Positions 29,709-38,727 of a DNA stretch of 45,876 nucleotides are shown here, piece after piece. The notes below the pieces were generated by a model. The model had not been told where the DNA came from. It saw only the letters and a list, made by a program, of their open reading frames with translations, and ran no database searches. The position numbers were made by a program, and so were the translations under genes. The stretch covers positions 1 through 45,876 of the forward strand of contig CAJTJB010000009.1 in the NCBI GenBank assembly GCA_910576955.1. Reading direction: 5' to 3'. The stretch's first letter is position 1. Each line of letters opens with the position of its first letter. The DNA is from an uncultured Alphaproteobacteria bacterium. Its GTDB lineage: Bacteria > Pseudomonadota > Alphaproteobacteria > RF32 > CAG-239.

Positions 29709-32291
29709 CTATAGACCGTTGGCTTTCTTGTACCGCGCCCAAGCCTGCACCACTGCATCATAGCGGTTTTGGGTTTCGATGCGCCGCTTGTCCAAGTGCT
29801 GCTTATAGGCCTCGCTGTAACGGTTTTTTAATAACGTGGAAAACTGATAGTCTTCTTTATATTTAATGATGTTATAGATTCGCAGCGCCTTGCCGAAATC
29901 CAGCGTCGAGGCTTGGTTATTGCCGGGGCGGCTGAATTGATAATAGCGCCCGCGCCCGTCATTGCCTTGCGCCCGGTATTTATTCAAGATGCCGACAATT
30001 TCCAAAAACTTGTCAACTTCTTCAATGTGTTCAACCGGAATATGCATTTTCCGCCGCCAGTTCGGGAACGATTTATCGCCGCGAATTTCCAAAATCGGCT
30101 TTTCAACCGACCATTCCATTTCGGTCGTACCGGGAATATTGCCCATTTCGCTCGCCCCGAAAATATCGGAAAACGGCATCAGCATAATCGCCGAGTTGGA
30201 TTGCGCCATATAAGCGGCAACCGCCGGCACATATTTTTCAGGTACGATATTGGCATCCTCTTTGGGATTTTCCGACGGCTTTCCGCCCACTTCTTCCCAG
30301 CAGTGATATTCGCCGAGCACCCAGTTTAAAGCCTGCCTCTGGCTCGCATATTGTCCGAATTTGGCATTTGCCTGCTCTTCGGTGATAATGCCCAAATGTT
30401 TTTTCTGCCAAACATCGCGCACATTCCACTGGTTAACGAGCGTCGGCGTATCGTGCGTAGAGGTTGCGCAAACCGACATCTGCATATATTCTTCGGGACG
30501 CACCATCGAGCGCCAGCAGTCTTCTTTGTGCTCAAACGGCAACACTTTATAAGACATAATGCCGAAGTTTTCCATATCGTGCTTAAATTTCTCTTGCGAG
30601 TTGCCAAGGTCTTCGCCGATAACCATTGTCTTGTGGCGATGGCTTTCAAGTGCCACAATAGCCATCAGTTCCTGCGAGTTATAGTAAACGTAAGACCCTC
30701 TGCCGCCGTCTTCCGGATAGATATAAAGGCGGTTCAGCTGCAAAACGTGGTCAATGCGCAAACAGCCCGCATATTTCATATTGGCTTCCAAAATGCGCCG
30801 ATACGGCTCATAACCGTCTTTTTGCAGTTTTATCGGGTTAAAACCCAACAGTCCCCACTTCTGCTCGTTTTGCGACAAGATATCCGGCTCTGCGCCCGCC
30901 GTTCCGTTGAGGTACAAATCAGAGTAATACCACGCCTCAAAGCCTTTAAACGACGCACCGACCGCCATATCCATATAAAGCCCGATTTTCATACCCGAGT
31001 TATTGCAGGTTTCTTTTACAAACTGCAGCTGTTTTTCACACAGCCATTGCGTATATTTGTAATATTCGATTTCGCCCCTGTGTTCAGTCTGAAAACGCTT
31101 AATCGCATCCGAATTCGGGTCTTTATATTCCTCGGGCCATTCGCGCCAGTTTACCGGCACAACATCGCCGGACGAAAAATGTTTGTTGAGCGCACGAAAA
31201 GTTGCAAACATCTCCAAAATGCCGTCATTATCCGCACAAAAAACATCAAAACGCTTGTGCTCTTCGCTTTCGCGGTCTTGTTCAAACTTTTCAAAACAGC
31301 GGTGCAGAATATCATCCACCAGCTCTTGGGTTGTCGTATAGTCAACATACGTCCGCCGACGGTTTCTAACCAGCCGTTCCTGAAATTCGGGGCTGTTGTA
31401 ATAGTCTTGAATATCAGGATTTTTCTTAAATTCGTCAACAGCCGTCACATCAACATAGATATAGTTGAAAAACATACGGCTGTCCGGTCCGTAAGGCGAT
31501 GCGTTTTCCGGCATATTGTCTTGCGAGGCGTGCAGCGGGTTCACACCGATAAGCCCGGCCCCGTGTTTGCCGAGAACGTGCCCTAACTGCGCCAAGTCGC
31601 TGAAATTGCCGATACCGAGGTTATTTTCGCTCACCTGTTCATAAAGCTGCACCGGCACGCCCCAGGTTTTTTTGCCCTCGCGGATACCGAGCCCGTCATA
31701 ACATTTCTCGGGAGCGGAAATCAGATGTGTTTTCTGCCCTGTAACCGTGCCGTCCGGACGGTCGTATTCAAACTCGACCTGATGATATCCGAGCCTCACG
31801 TCAAACGGGAACTTAAACAGATATTTGCGATATTTAACGCCGTTAATAACTTTGGTTTCGCGCTTTCCGGTATACGGTTTCATATCATCAACCGAAATTT
31901 CGCCGCGATACATCCGTTCTTCCTGTTCCTCATGCCCGATAACGCAAGCCTCACCTTTATAATATTTGGAGGGGTCTTCGTCTTCAAAAAAGTTCCAGCG
32001 CAGTTTAGAAACGCCCTCGGGCAGCGACACCACAATTTCATCCACATGATTTTGCCGCAAAACCGGCACATGGCGAGAAATATCAATAAATTCCTCCGCC
32101 TCTTTGTCCTCAACCAATTGCATCAATAACTGAAGATTCCGCTGCTGCTGTTGTGCATCGGAAGTATGTTTATCAAAATGTCGGTCGAGGATTCCCATTG
32201 TTTTCAAGAGTGATACTTTCACATCATTGTCGGTGTTAAGTTCTATCCCGCAAAGATCTGCCAGTATACCGATATAGTGGTCAATCCCCAT
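29709..32291 (-). CDS. malQ: 4-alpha-glucanotransferase (amylomaltase, GH77)
   Basis: MalQ moves alpha-1,4-glucan chains between maltodextrins or glycogen ends in the cytoplasm. The 860-residue protein has a long N-terminal region (about 1-205) including an Ig-like part as in E. coli-type MalQ, then the GH77 barrel. Motifs: WGVPVQLYEQVSENNLGIGNFSDL, NPLHA, SPYGPDSRMFFNYIYVD, LRIDHVLQLNRLY (nucleophile Asp), VIGEDLG (acid Glu) and STHDTPTL (third Asp). It is longer than classical MalQ. It stands alone here, with no other glycogen genes in the window. A long hairpin lies at its 3' end. Confidence 0.93.
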   Translation of the reverse strand: MGIDHYIGILADLCGIELNTDNDVKVSLLKTMGILDRHFDKHTSDAQQQQRNLQLLMQLVEDKEAEEFIDISRHVPVLRQNHVDEIVVSLPEGVSKLRWNFFEDEDPSKYYKGEACVIGHEEQEERMYRGEISVDDMKPYTGKRETKVINGVKYRKYLFKFPFDVRLGYHQVEFEYDRPDGTVTGQKTHLISAPEKCYDGLGIREGKKTWGVPVQLYEQVSENNLGIGNFSDLAQLGHVLGKHGAGLIGVNPLHASQDNMPENASPYGPDSRMFFNYIYVDVTAVDEFKKNPDIQDYYNSPEFQERLVRNRRRTYVDYTTTQELVDDILHRCFEKFEQDRESEEHKRFDVFCADNDGILEMFATFRALNKHFSSGDVVPVNWREWPEEYKDPNSDAIKRFQTEHRGEIEYYKYTQWLCEKQLQFVKETCNNSGMKIGLYMDMAVGASFKGFEAWYYSDLYLNGTAGAEPDILSQNEQKWGLLGFNPIKLQKDGYEPYRRILEANMKYAGCLRIDHVLQLNRLYIYPEDGGRGSYVYYNSQELMAIVALESHRHKTMVIGEDLGNSQEKFKHDMENFGIMSYKVLPFEHKEDCWRSMVRPEEYMQMSVCATSTHDTPTLVNQWNVRDVWQKKHLGIITEEQANAKFGQYASQRQALNWVLGEYHCWEEVGGKPSENPKEDANIVPEKYVPAVAAYMAQSNSAIMLMPFSDIFGASEMGNIPGTTEMEWSVEKPILEIRGDKSFPNWRRKMHIPVEHIEEVDKFLEIVGILNKYRAQGNDGRGRYYQFSRPGNNQASTLDFGKALRIYNIIKYKEDYQFSTLLKNRYSEAYKQHLDKRRIETQNRYDAVVQAWARYKKANGL

Positions 32292-32560
32292 CTTAATTAA
32301 AATCCTTTAAAACTTTAACATAGTATATATTGTATTATGCGGGCAGTATAGGCTCATAAACGGCAGAATCAAAGGCTTTCTGCAACTTATGAACAACATT
32401 CGCAAACCGCAATGAATGTAACTTTTTCGCCCGTTTCAGATAATATTTTTATATCAATAATATAACGCCAACCCCGCCCAAAACAACCCGTTCAAAAGTT
32501 GATTTTTTCACCGCAATTTTCCCTCCCGCCACAGAAAAGGAACCCCCTCGCAGCACACAC
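32292..32560. promoter_or_regulatory. Upstream region of malQ
   Basis: An AT-rich stretch (AACATAGTATATATTGTATTATGC, about 32317-32340) probably holds the leftward promoter. The rest is plain AT-rich sequence without an ORF of note. Confidence 0.4.
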
Positions 32561-32830
32561 CTCCTCCCCCCTTGGCGGGGCTCGCAGAATCAAAAAAGCC
32601 CGGTGGGCTCTTTTGAACGAGAGCAATAGCAGTGCTCGGTAAGCGACTTGGCGAAAACGCCAACAAAGCGAACCCTAGCACAGGCTTGCCCGAAGCGAAG
32701 TTAGGGCGCGCAACAAGCGCACCCTTACGAAGCAAGAAAGGTAAGGGAGAGGGGGACAATAAACTCATCCTTATTATCCCCTCCCCCTTGAGGGGGGAGG
32801 ACGGGTGGGGGTGAATTGCCCGTGGCGCTG
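32561..32830. repeat. REP palindromes, one split by the 156-bp element
   Basis: CTCCTCCCCCCTTGGCGGGG (to 32580) and AAAGGTAAGGGAGAGGGGGACAA (from 32737) are the halves of a repeat seen whole at 4883-4924. Between them lies copy B of the 156-bp element. Positions about 32776-32815 hold CCCTCCCCCTTGAGGGGGGAGG with ACGGGTGGGGGTGA. No gene is seen in 32292-33066. Confidence 0.72.
32581..32736. repeat. 156-bp multi-hairpin element, copy B
   Basis: Starts CTCGCAGAA and ends ACGAAGCAAG, the same length as copy A (23191). Its second hairpin is TTGGCG-AAAA-CGCCAA against TTGGCA-GTAA-TGCCAA in copy A, a paired A-T to G-C change. The loop of the first hairpin differs by one base while the stem is kept. 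Confidence 0.8.
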
Positions 32831-33070
32831 CCACTGACCCGACTGAAGTGGGGTTTCCATCCGCAAGCAAAACACACTCCGTTCATGGTCCTATAAAAAC
32901 CGCGGAATTTTGCGAAATAACTGCGGATGTCCTGCCCCCTATTAAAGGCGGAAAATTTTGAGTAGATAGAGATGGGCTCGAAGGAAATAAAAAATTTAGT
33001 GTACATAAAAGTACATGAATTTTTATTTCCCTGAAGAGACCGCTCTAAATGCCAAAATTTTACCCTTTAA
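32830..33070. repeat. Long GTAC-apex hairpin element 2, at the 3' end of tsaC
   Basis: A palindrome of 128 bases from TTAAAGG (32943) to CCTTTAA (33070), with inner pairs AAAATTTTG/CAAAATTTT, TAGAG/CTCTA and GGAAATAAAAA/TTTTTATTTCC. The apex is GTAC-N6-GTAC (33001-33014). The right arm contains the tsaC stop codon. To its left, GGGGTTTCCATCCGCA and TGCGGATGTCCTGCCCC form a second hairpin around GCGGAATTTTGCGAAATA. Confidence 0.72.
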
Positions 33071-34011
33071 CGCGAAGCGCGGCGAATGCGATCATTAATC
33101 GCCAACCCCACCCCCTCGCTCGGGATGGGAGCCATGGCTATTTTGGCATAATTCGGGTTTTTATCCGCCTCGCGCATAAAGGCAAAAAGGTTCGCAGCGG
33201 CTTCGCGCAAATCTCCGGCAGGACTTAAATTCATCTGCGCATTGCCATACCCTGCCCCAAACGCGATAAACAATTCGTCGGCGGCGGGTTCGATTACGTT
33301 AATGCGAAATTTTTTGGAGGGCGCATAATGCTTGAGGAGCTGCCCCGGAGAAGTCGGCTTGTCGGGGTTGCCGTCTGAAAGGTACACCGGCTCGTTTAAA
33401 GCGGCTTCCAATTCTTCGCGCGTCACACCGCCGGCACGCAGCAAAACCGCTTTGTTAGTCGTCAAATCCAAGATAGTCGATTCAACGCCGACTTCGCAGC
33501 GTCCGCCATCCAAAATCATATCCACGCTTTCGCCGAGGCTTTCCAAAACCGCCGCTGCCGTGGTCGGTGAAATGGATTGCGAGCGATTCGCAGAGGGTGC
33601 TGCAATCGGCACGCCAGCAGCATTAATCAGCGCCAGCGCCACCGGATGGTTCGGGCAACGTACGGTAATGGTGTTCAGTCCGGCGCAAACCAAATCAAGC
33701 GAGGGCTCGTCTTCCACACGCGGCAACACAAAAGTAAGCGGTCCCGGCCAAAACTTTTTGGCTAAAAATAAGGCACGGCTGTCTGCCGCAGCATATTCGG
33801 AAAGCATCTCGGGAATACTGATGTGCGAGATAAGCGGATTAAACGTCGGACGCCCTTTCACCGCAAAAATAGCCGCCACGGCGTGCCTGTCATACACATT
33901 CGCCCCGAGCCCGTAAACCGTTTCGGTCGGAAACGCCACCAGACCGCCGCCGTTGATAATTGCCCCCGCACGTTTTATATTATCCGTATCCGCTTTAAAA
34001 ATGCCGCTCAT
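33067..34011 (-). CDS. tsaC: L-threonylcarbamoyladenylate synthase (Sua5/TsaC type)
   Basis: Makes threonylcarbamoyl-AMP from Thr, bicarbonate and ATP for t6A modification of tRNAs reading ANN codons. The 314-residue protein has the YrdC domain (about 8-195): GGGLVAFPTETVYGLGAN, AIFAVKGRPTFNPL, FWPGPLTFVL, ITVRCPNHPVALALI and APSANRSQSISPTTA. A linker (SPGQLLKHYAP, near 232) leads to a C-terminal Sua5 domain, so it is the long Sua5 form. The ATG at 34011 has GAGGAC upstream; the frame extends 20 codons further without support. The 3' end lies inside a long hairpin. Confidence 0.93.
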   Translation of the reverse strand: MSGIFKADTDNIKRAGAIINGGGLVAFPTETVYGLGANVYDRHAVAAIFAVKGRPTFNPLISHISIPEMLSEYAAADSRALFLAKKFWPGPLTFVLPRVEDEPSLDLVCAGLNTITVRCPNHPVALALINAAGVPIAAPSANRSQSISPTTAAAVLESLGESVDMILDGGRCEVGVESTILDLTTNKAVLLRAGGVTREELEAALNEPVYLSDGNPDKPTSPGQLLKHYAPSKKFRINVIEPAADELFIAFGAGYGNAQMNLSPAGDLREAAANLFAFMREADKNPNYAKIAMAPIPSEGVGLAINDRIRRASR

Positions 34012-34150
34012 AACGTCCTCTGCTGCAAAATAAATTTTTTTTGACAATAGCACCATAAAAAGCAATGTCAAGCCTCAATTATTAACCAAATATTCACCCC
34101 TTGAGCCGCAAGATACATAATTACATCATTGCCAGCCGGACTTACGCAAT

Positions 34151-34199
34151 TAGTCATTGCGAGCCGTGACATCAGTCACACAAGCGCGGCAATCCATAA
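34151..34199. repeat. TCATTGCGAG...GGCAATCC palindrome
   Basis: TCATTGCGAG, inner GTGACATCAGTCAC hairpin and GCGGCAATCC form a palindrome of a type common between genes in many proteobacteria. It lies before pepA. A degraded relative is at about 41990-42020. Confidence 0.65.
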
Positions 34200-34234
34200 A
34201 AACCGGTGCGTAGCACACATTACAGGAGAAACAA

Positions 34235-35710
34235 ATGACCGAAATAACCTTTAACCAACCCTATGACACCGCCGAAGCGAAAGTCATCATCGCCACCAAA
34301 GAGGAAGAGCTGACCTACGGCGCGGCGCAGATTATCGACCGCTCGGCTTTTAACCGTTTGAAAGCCTTGATTGAACGCGAAGACACCGCCGAAAACAAAA
34401 AAGAGATTTTAGTTCTGGATATGGTCAAAGAGGCAATCGTCCTCTTGCGCGTTAAAAACACGATTGACACGCCGGATTTGGAAGACTTGGGCGGCAAGCT
34501 CTACGGACGGATAAAAAATTACAAATCCGCTGCCGTTTTTGCCCGCAAATTGCCGAAAACCGATTTCACCGCTGAAAAAGTTGCCGAGTCGCTGGCATTC
34601 GGCATTGAGCTCGCTTCATACAGTTTTGATAAATACCGCACCAAAAAGAAACCATCCGAATTTCCGAAACTCGAAACGGTGAATTTTGTTGCCAAAGACA
34701 AGCTCGATAAAAAGGCGTATGAAGACAAAGCCGCTCTGGCAAACGCCGTCCGCTATGCGCGCGATTTAACTAACGAGCCCGCCAACGAGCTGACGCCGGA
34801 AATCTACGCCGCCGATATCAAGCGCCTCGAACATCTGGGGTTGAAAGTCACATTATTAAACCAAAACGAGCTGAAGAAAAAAGGCTTTAATATGTTGCTG
34901 TCAGTGTCGCAGGGCTCGGCAAACCCTCCGTATGTCTGCGTCATCGAACACCGCGGCAATAAAAAGAGCAAAAATTGGGATATTGCACTGGTCGGCAAAG
35001 GCGTAACGTTTGATGCCGGCGGCATTTCCCTAAAACCGGCAGCCGGTATGTGGGATATGAAGCAGGATATGGCAGGCTCGGCAGTGGTTGCCGCCAGCTT
35101 AAAAGCCGCCGCACAGCAAAAGCTGAACTTAAATGTTGTCGGCATTGTCGGCTTGGTGGAAAATATGCCCTCCGGCACCGCCACCCGCCCCGGCGATATC
35201 GTCACCTCGCTCTCGGGTCAAACGGTTGAGATTTTAAACACCGATGCCGAGGGCAGATTAGTGCTTGGCGACTGCCTGACATATGTTCAGCAACAGTATA
35301 ACCCCGAACGGATTATCGACATTGCCACCTTAACCGGCGCGATTATCATTGCGTTGGGCAACGAAATGGCGGGAATGTTCACCAATGACGATTGTCTGGC
35401 AGAGTTGTTGAGCATCTCGGGCGAGCAGGCAGGCGAAGAGCTGTGGCGTTTTCCGTTGAACGACAATTACCGCAAGATGATAAAGTCGGATATAGCGGAT
35501 ATTAAAAATATCTCAAACGGTCGCGCCGCCGGTTCGATTACCGCCGCCTGTTTCTTGGAAAGCTTTGTCAACAAAGGCACACCGTGGGCACACCTCGATA
35601 TTGCCGGCATGGATAAGGTTGAAAAAGCCAAATCGCTGTATCCGCTCGGCGCATCGGGTTTCGGCGTCCGCCTCTTAAACCAATTCTTAAAGAACTTGGA
35701 AAAGAAATAA
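34235..35710 (+). CDS. pepA: Leucyl aminopeptidase (M17)
   Basis: A cytosolic aminopeptidase that removes N-terminal residues from peptides using two metal ions. The 491-residue protein has an N-terminal macro-like domain (1-165) and the M17 catalytic domain. Metal and catalytic residues are seen in VGKGVTFDAGG (Lys255, Asp260), MKQDMAGSA (Asp278) and the family signature NTDAEGRLVL (335-344; Asp337, Glu339, Arg341). Length is normal. AGGAG lies upstream of the ATG. Hexamer formation is usual for the family. In E. coli PepA also serves Xer recombination at cer and xerC regulation. Confidence 0.94.
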   Translation: MTEITFNQPYDTAEAKVIIATKEEELTYGAAQIIDRSAFNRLKALIEREDTAENKKEILVLDMVKEAIVLLRVKNTIDTPDLEDLGGKLYGRIKNYKSAAVFARKLPKTDFTAEKVAESLAFGIELASYSFDKYRTKKKPSEFPKLETVNFVAKDKLDKKAYEDKAALANAVRYARDLTNEPANELTPEIYAADIKRLEHLGLKVTLLNQNELKKKGFNMLLSVSQGSANPPYVCVIEHRGNKKSKNWDIALVGKGVTFDAGGISLKPAAGMWDMKQDMAGSAVVAASLKAAAQQKLNLNVVGIVGLVENMPSGTATRPGDIVTSLSGQTVEILNTDAEGRLVLGDCLTYVQQQYNPERIIDIATLTGAIIIALGNEMAGMFTNDDCLAELLSISGEQAGEELWRFPLNDNYRKMIKSDIADIKNISNGRAAGSITAACFLESFVNKGTPWAHLDIAGMDKVEKAKSLYPLGASGFGVRLLNQFLKNLEKK

Positions 35711-35744
35711 TCCGCACCCCGCCCCTCGGCGGGGGTTCGCTTTT

Positions 35745-35935
35745 TAAACCTCCCCTCGACCGTAGGTCGTCAAGGGATCTCCCCCCTTTTTAACAGTCAT
35801 CGCTCCGAGCAAAGCGAGGTCAAGCGATCTCATTCGGCAAGAGAATACCATACTCTCCCCACACCGCAGCCCAAAGTTATGCCCGTGCCGCTGGCACCCC
35901 AACAAGTTGGGCGCTGGCACTGGCGCTGCCCCCCA
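35745..35935. repeat. REP-like palindromes between pepA and the S41 gene
   Basis: CCCTCGACCGTAGGTCGTCAAGGGATCTCCC (about 35756-35788), TCATCGCTCCGAGCAAAGCGAGGTCAAGCGATCTC (about 35807-35841) and GCCGCTGGCACCCCAACAAGTTGGGCGCTGGCACTGGC (about 35887-35925). No gene in 35711-36010. Confidence 0.7.
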
Positions 35936-35962
35936 AAAAAACAAGTCGGGCGGCAAAAAACA

Positions 35963-35991
35963 TTGACTAACCACCCGCACAATGCTATACT
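35963..35991 (+). promoter_or_regulatory. Sigma-70 promoter of the S41 gene
   Basis: TTGACT (35963-35968) and TATACT (35986-35991) with a 17-base spacer, 19 bases before the ATG at 36011. AGGAG lies in the short leader. Confidence 0.8.
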
Positions 35992-36010
35992 GGCATAAAA
36001 GGAGAAACCG

Positions 36011-37432
36011 ATGACATTTGATGAAATCATAAACACGATTTCCACACCGGAAATGATACGCCTTATCGAAAACGGCAAGCCCGTCGGCAAAGAGCGCCAT
36101 CATCATCTGATGTCTGCAGACGAACAGCGCTTAAACCTTGCCTTTTATGCCAAAGCAGCCCGCGAACACGTCGGCTGGGACGGCTTTTCCGCAGCAAACA
36201 AACAGGCGTTTATGCAAAATGTCGAACAGCTGTATAATCGCATTTCCGCCCCTAAAAATCAGGATAATTTTATCAACGACGTTTTCACCCGCACCGGACA
36301 ATACATAGAAGACCGCCACTTCAGCGTAGACAAGCACCACGGCGGCGCCCCCAAACCGGAACGTTCCGTCGGGCGCAATTTTGCCAAACTCACAAATAAG
36401 CCGTTCGCCTACCGGTGCCTCGGCGGCGAATACAAAAAAGATGCCGAGGGCAACGATTTGCAAAACCCCGACGGCACCCGCTGCCCGATATGGGAAATCG
36501 GCACAATGAAAACCCCGAGCGGCGAAGATATATTAGTGGTATCAATTCCCGATTTCAATAACCGTGCCAACACCTATGAAGATTGGCAACAGTTCATCGA
36601 AACATTTGACCAAGCCTATTTCGGCAATAAAGAAAAATGGGAACGCGGACGCATCATTTTAGACGTGCGCAATAACAAAGGCGGTGAAGACAAACCGTTG
36701 GACCACGTTGCCAAACGGCTATACGGCAATTTGGTAAACACCTACAAGCGTTGTGAAATGCGCGACACGCCGCTTTCTGATGCAATGCTGCACACGCACG
36801 GCGCATACAAAGAAGAAAACTATGCAAAAGACAACCTCCGCAAAGAAGACTTGCTTACCCGCCGGCATTTCAGCAACACGACGCAGCCCCTGTTTGATGA
36901 AACCGGAATATACTATCCTTTTAACCCTGAAAAAGGCTTTAACGGCCGGCTGGATATTTTGATTGACCGCGACGTCGGGTCTTCGGCAGAAAGTGCCTAC
37001 ACTTCGTTTTATCATCACCCGAACACGCGTTATATCGGTGAAAACACCGCCGGAATGCAGCAATATACACAAGGCACGTTTTATATGCCCTGCGGCTGTG
37101 AAATGCGTGTCGGCGTCACCCGTCTGACATATTACGACAAAGAAGGGGAAAATATTGAGGTCAACGGGCACAAGCCGGATATCAATTGCGCCGGTTTCAA
37201 ATATGATGCCATGGCTGTCGCATTAGGAACGCCGCGCGATGAGGGCAGAATAGCCAAACGCGACACCAACGAACCGATACGAGGCAAAGAGATTTATGCC
37301 GAATACGATCCCCAAGCAACCGCGGACCCCCGCAAAGCTTATTATGCCCGCTATCTGGAACAAGGCTTAAAACAAATAGAAGCCGCCAACCAAATCCGCC
37401 AAAACCTCCCCACCCGCAATCAAGGAAGATAA
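36011..37432 (+). CDS. S41 family (tail-specific-type) peptidase, cytoplasmic
   Basis: A 473-residue protein with the S41 core. GRIILDVRNNKGGE (about 216-229) is the typical strand and Gly-rich turn. LDILIDRDVGSSAESAY (about 314-330) carries the nucleophile Ser in the GSSAE context. YIGENTAGMQQYTQG follows, and a late RLTYYDKEG-EVNGHKPDI segment matches the family end. There is no signal peptide and no clear PDZ domain, so it differs from CtpA/Prc proteases and may act inside the cell. Substrate unknown. It has its own strong promoter. Confidence 0.75.
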   Translation: MTFDEIINTISTPEMIRLIENGKPVGKERHHHLMSADEQRLNLAFYAKAAREHVGWDGFSAANKQAFMQNVEQLYNRISAPKNQDNFINDVFTRTGQYIEDRHFSVDKHHGGAPKPERSVGRNFAKLTNKPFAYRCLGGEYKKDAEGNDLQNPDGTRCPIWEIGTMKTPSGEDILVVSIPDFNNRANTYEDWQQFIETFDQAYFGNKEKWERGRIILDVRNNKGGEDKPLDHVAKRLYGNLVNTYKRCEMRDTPLSDAMLHTHGAYKEENYAKDNLRKEDLLTRRHFSNTTQPLFDETGIYYPFNPEKGFNGRLDILIDRDVGSSAESAYTSFYHHPNTRYIGENTAGMQQYTQGTFYMPCGCEMRVGVTRLTYYDKEGENIEVNGHKPDINCAGFKYDAMAVALGTPRDEGRIAKRDTNEPIRGKEIYAEYDPQATADPRKAYYARYLEQGLKQIEAANQIRQNLPTRNQGR

Positions 37433-37436
37433 TCGG

Positions 37437-37460
37437 TTTTCCCCGAGGGGAAACCTCTTG
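37437..37460 (+). terminator. Hairpin just after the S41 gene
   Basis: GGTTTTCCCC and GGGGAAACC form a tight stem with a two-base loop, five bases past the stop. It has no T run, so termination would be weak or Rho-assisted. Confidence 0.45.
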
Positions 37461-37489
37461 CGGCACACACCGCCCCCCTTTTTTATCCC

Positions 37490-37778
37490 AACTCCCAACA
37501 CCTCCCCTTCCCCGGAGGAAGGAGAAACCCTTGCGGTACACATCTCCTCCCCCTTGGCGGGGCTCACACTTTAAATCTCCTCCCCCATCGGAGGGGAAGG
37601 TAAGGGAGAGGGGGAAACAATCCATCCATATTCTCTTCCCCTTTTTTATCCAACAAGTTGGGCGTCATCCCTCGGGGCAACGCCCCGTCAAGGGATCTCC
37701 CCGCTCTGGATGGAGGAATCCCTAGCCTCCCCTTCCCTGGAGGAAGGGGTTAGGGGGATGGGGACAACAATCCATCCT
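37490..37778. repeat. Cluster of REP-like palindromes
   Basis: CCCCTTCCCCGGAGGAAGG (about 37503), CCTCCCCCTTGGCGGGGCTCACAC (about 37545, a broken unit), CCTCCCCCATCGGAGGGGAAGG with GGGAGAGGGGG (about 37578-37618), CCAACAAGTTGGGCGTCATCCCTCGGGGCAACGCCCCG (about 37650-37690) and CCCCTTCCCTGGAGGAAGGGG with GGGGGATGGGG (about 37730-37770). No gene in 37433-37778. Confidence 0.72.
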
Positions 37779-38651
37779 CTACCTATTCCGCAAACCGCGC
37801 TTAAAGCTCCCGTCGGCGCGTTTTTGATACGGCTTGCCCTCATAAGACGTCGTTTTCGTCCGCTTATCGGCAAATTTCTTCGCCTTATCGCCTGCCGAGC
37901 GTTTTCCTAGAGAACGATTATTACCGGCGAAACGCCCCTCCCCTTTTCTCTCGGGCTTTTTAAACTTCGGCTTGCGCGTAATCACTTCCACGCCGTTTTC
38001 CACAAAGGTTTCCTCAACCGTGCGCACTTTGGCAAACTTCTTGTCTGCCTTAATGAGAGTGCTGACCGCCGGTGCTGCGGCAGGCTGTTTTTTCTTTTTT
38101 TCCACCGAAAAGCCGAACTTGCCGATTTTCCGACCGAGCGTATAATAAAATCCGTGCGCATAGGCAAGCAGCCCCGCCTTTTCCAAATCCAGCGCGCCGG
38201 TTTCGTCAATATATTGCTCATCCACATTCACCGCCAGCACTTCTGCCAAAAACATATCGTGCGTGCCAAACGGACGGATTTCCAAAACTTTACATTCGAT
38301 ACTGACCGGACATTCTGCAATTTGCGGCGCTTTAACCTGCGTTGCCGCCTCGGCTGTCAAACCTGTAAGCGCAAACTTATCCGTATCGCGTCCGGATTTC
38401 ACCCCGACCATATCGACGGCTTCCGCCATTTTCCACGTCGGCAGGTTAATCACAAATTCTTTGTTAGCGCTGATAAGCTCGTGCGTATAGCGCGACGGGC
38501 GCAAAGAAACATACGTTATCACGGGGTCCGAACAGATAATTCCCGTCCACGCCGCCGTCATCACATTCGGATGTTCCGTATCGCCGGAAGAAATGAGAGC
38601 CGGAGGCAACGGGGAAAGCATTGTCCCCGGTTTCCAAGTTTGTTTAGCCAT
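37779..38651 (-). CDS. Flavin reductase-like protein with a long basic C-terminal tail
   Basis: A 290-residue protein. Residues 1-185 form a flavin reductase-like (FMN-binding split barrel) domain: NVMTAAWTGIICSDP, ITYVSLRPSRYTHELI, EFVINLP, VGVKSGRDTDKF and LEIRPFGTHDMFLAEVLAV. Residues about 190-290 are a Lys/Arg/Gly-rich, probably disordered tail (KPKFKKPERKGEGRFAGNNR and similar), like tails of DEAD-box helicases or other RNA-binding proteins. The frame is continuous, so this is a fusion or extension. The ATG at 38651 has GAGGA upstream. RNA or DNA binding is inferred from composition only. Confidence 0.8.
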   Translation of the reverse strand: MAKQTWKPGTMLSPLPPALISSGDTEHPNVMTAAWTGIICSDPVITYVSLRPSRYTHELISANKEFVINLPTWKMAEAVDMVGVKSGRDTDKFALTGLTAEAATQVKAPQIAECPVSIECKVLEIRPFGTHDMFLAEVLAVNVDEQYIDETGALDLEKAGLLAYAHGFYYTLGRKIGKFGFSVEKKKKQPAAAPAVSTLIKADKKFAKVRTVEETFVENGVEVITRKPKFKKPERKGEGRFAGNNRSLGKRSAGDKAKKFADKRTKTTSYEGKPYQKRADGSFKRGLRNR

Positions 38652-38727
38652 AATCAAAAATCCTCAAAAGTTACGTTTCCGCCGTTATAGCAGAACGAAA
38701 CAAAAAGTAAAGGATAATTTCAAAAAA

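Noticed and set aside
30351..31586. A 411-codon open frame antisense to malQ
   Set aside because: The opposite strand encodes MalQ with all catalytic motifs, and the antisense product shows no family features.
32317..32340. TAACATAGTATATATTGTATTATGCGGGC as a reversed dif-like site
   Set aside because: The spacing between the arm-like parts is too long for XerC/XerD, and its place upstream of malQ fits a promoter.
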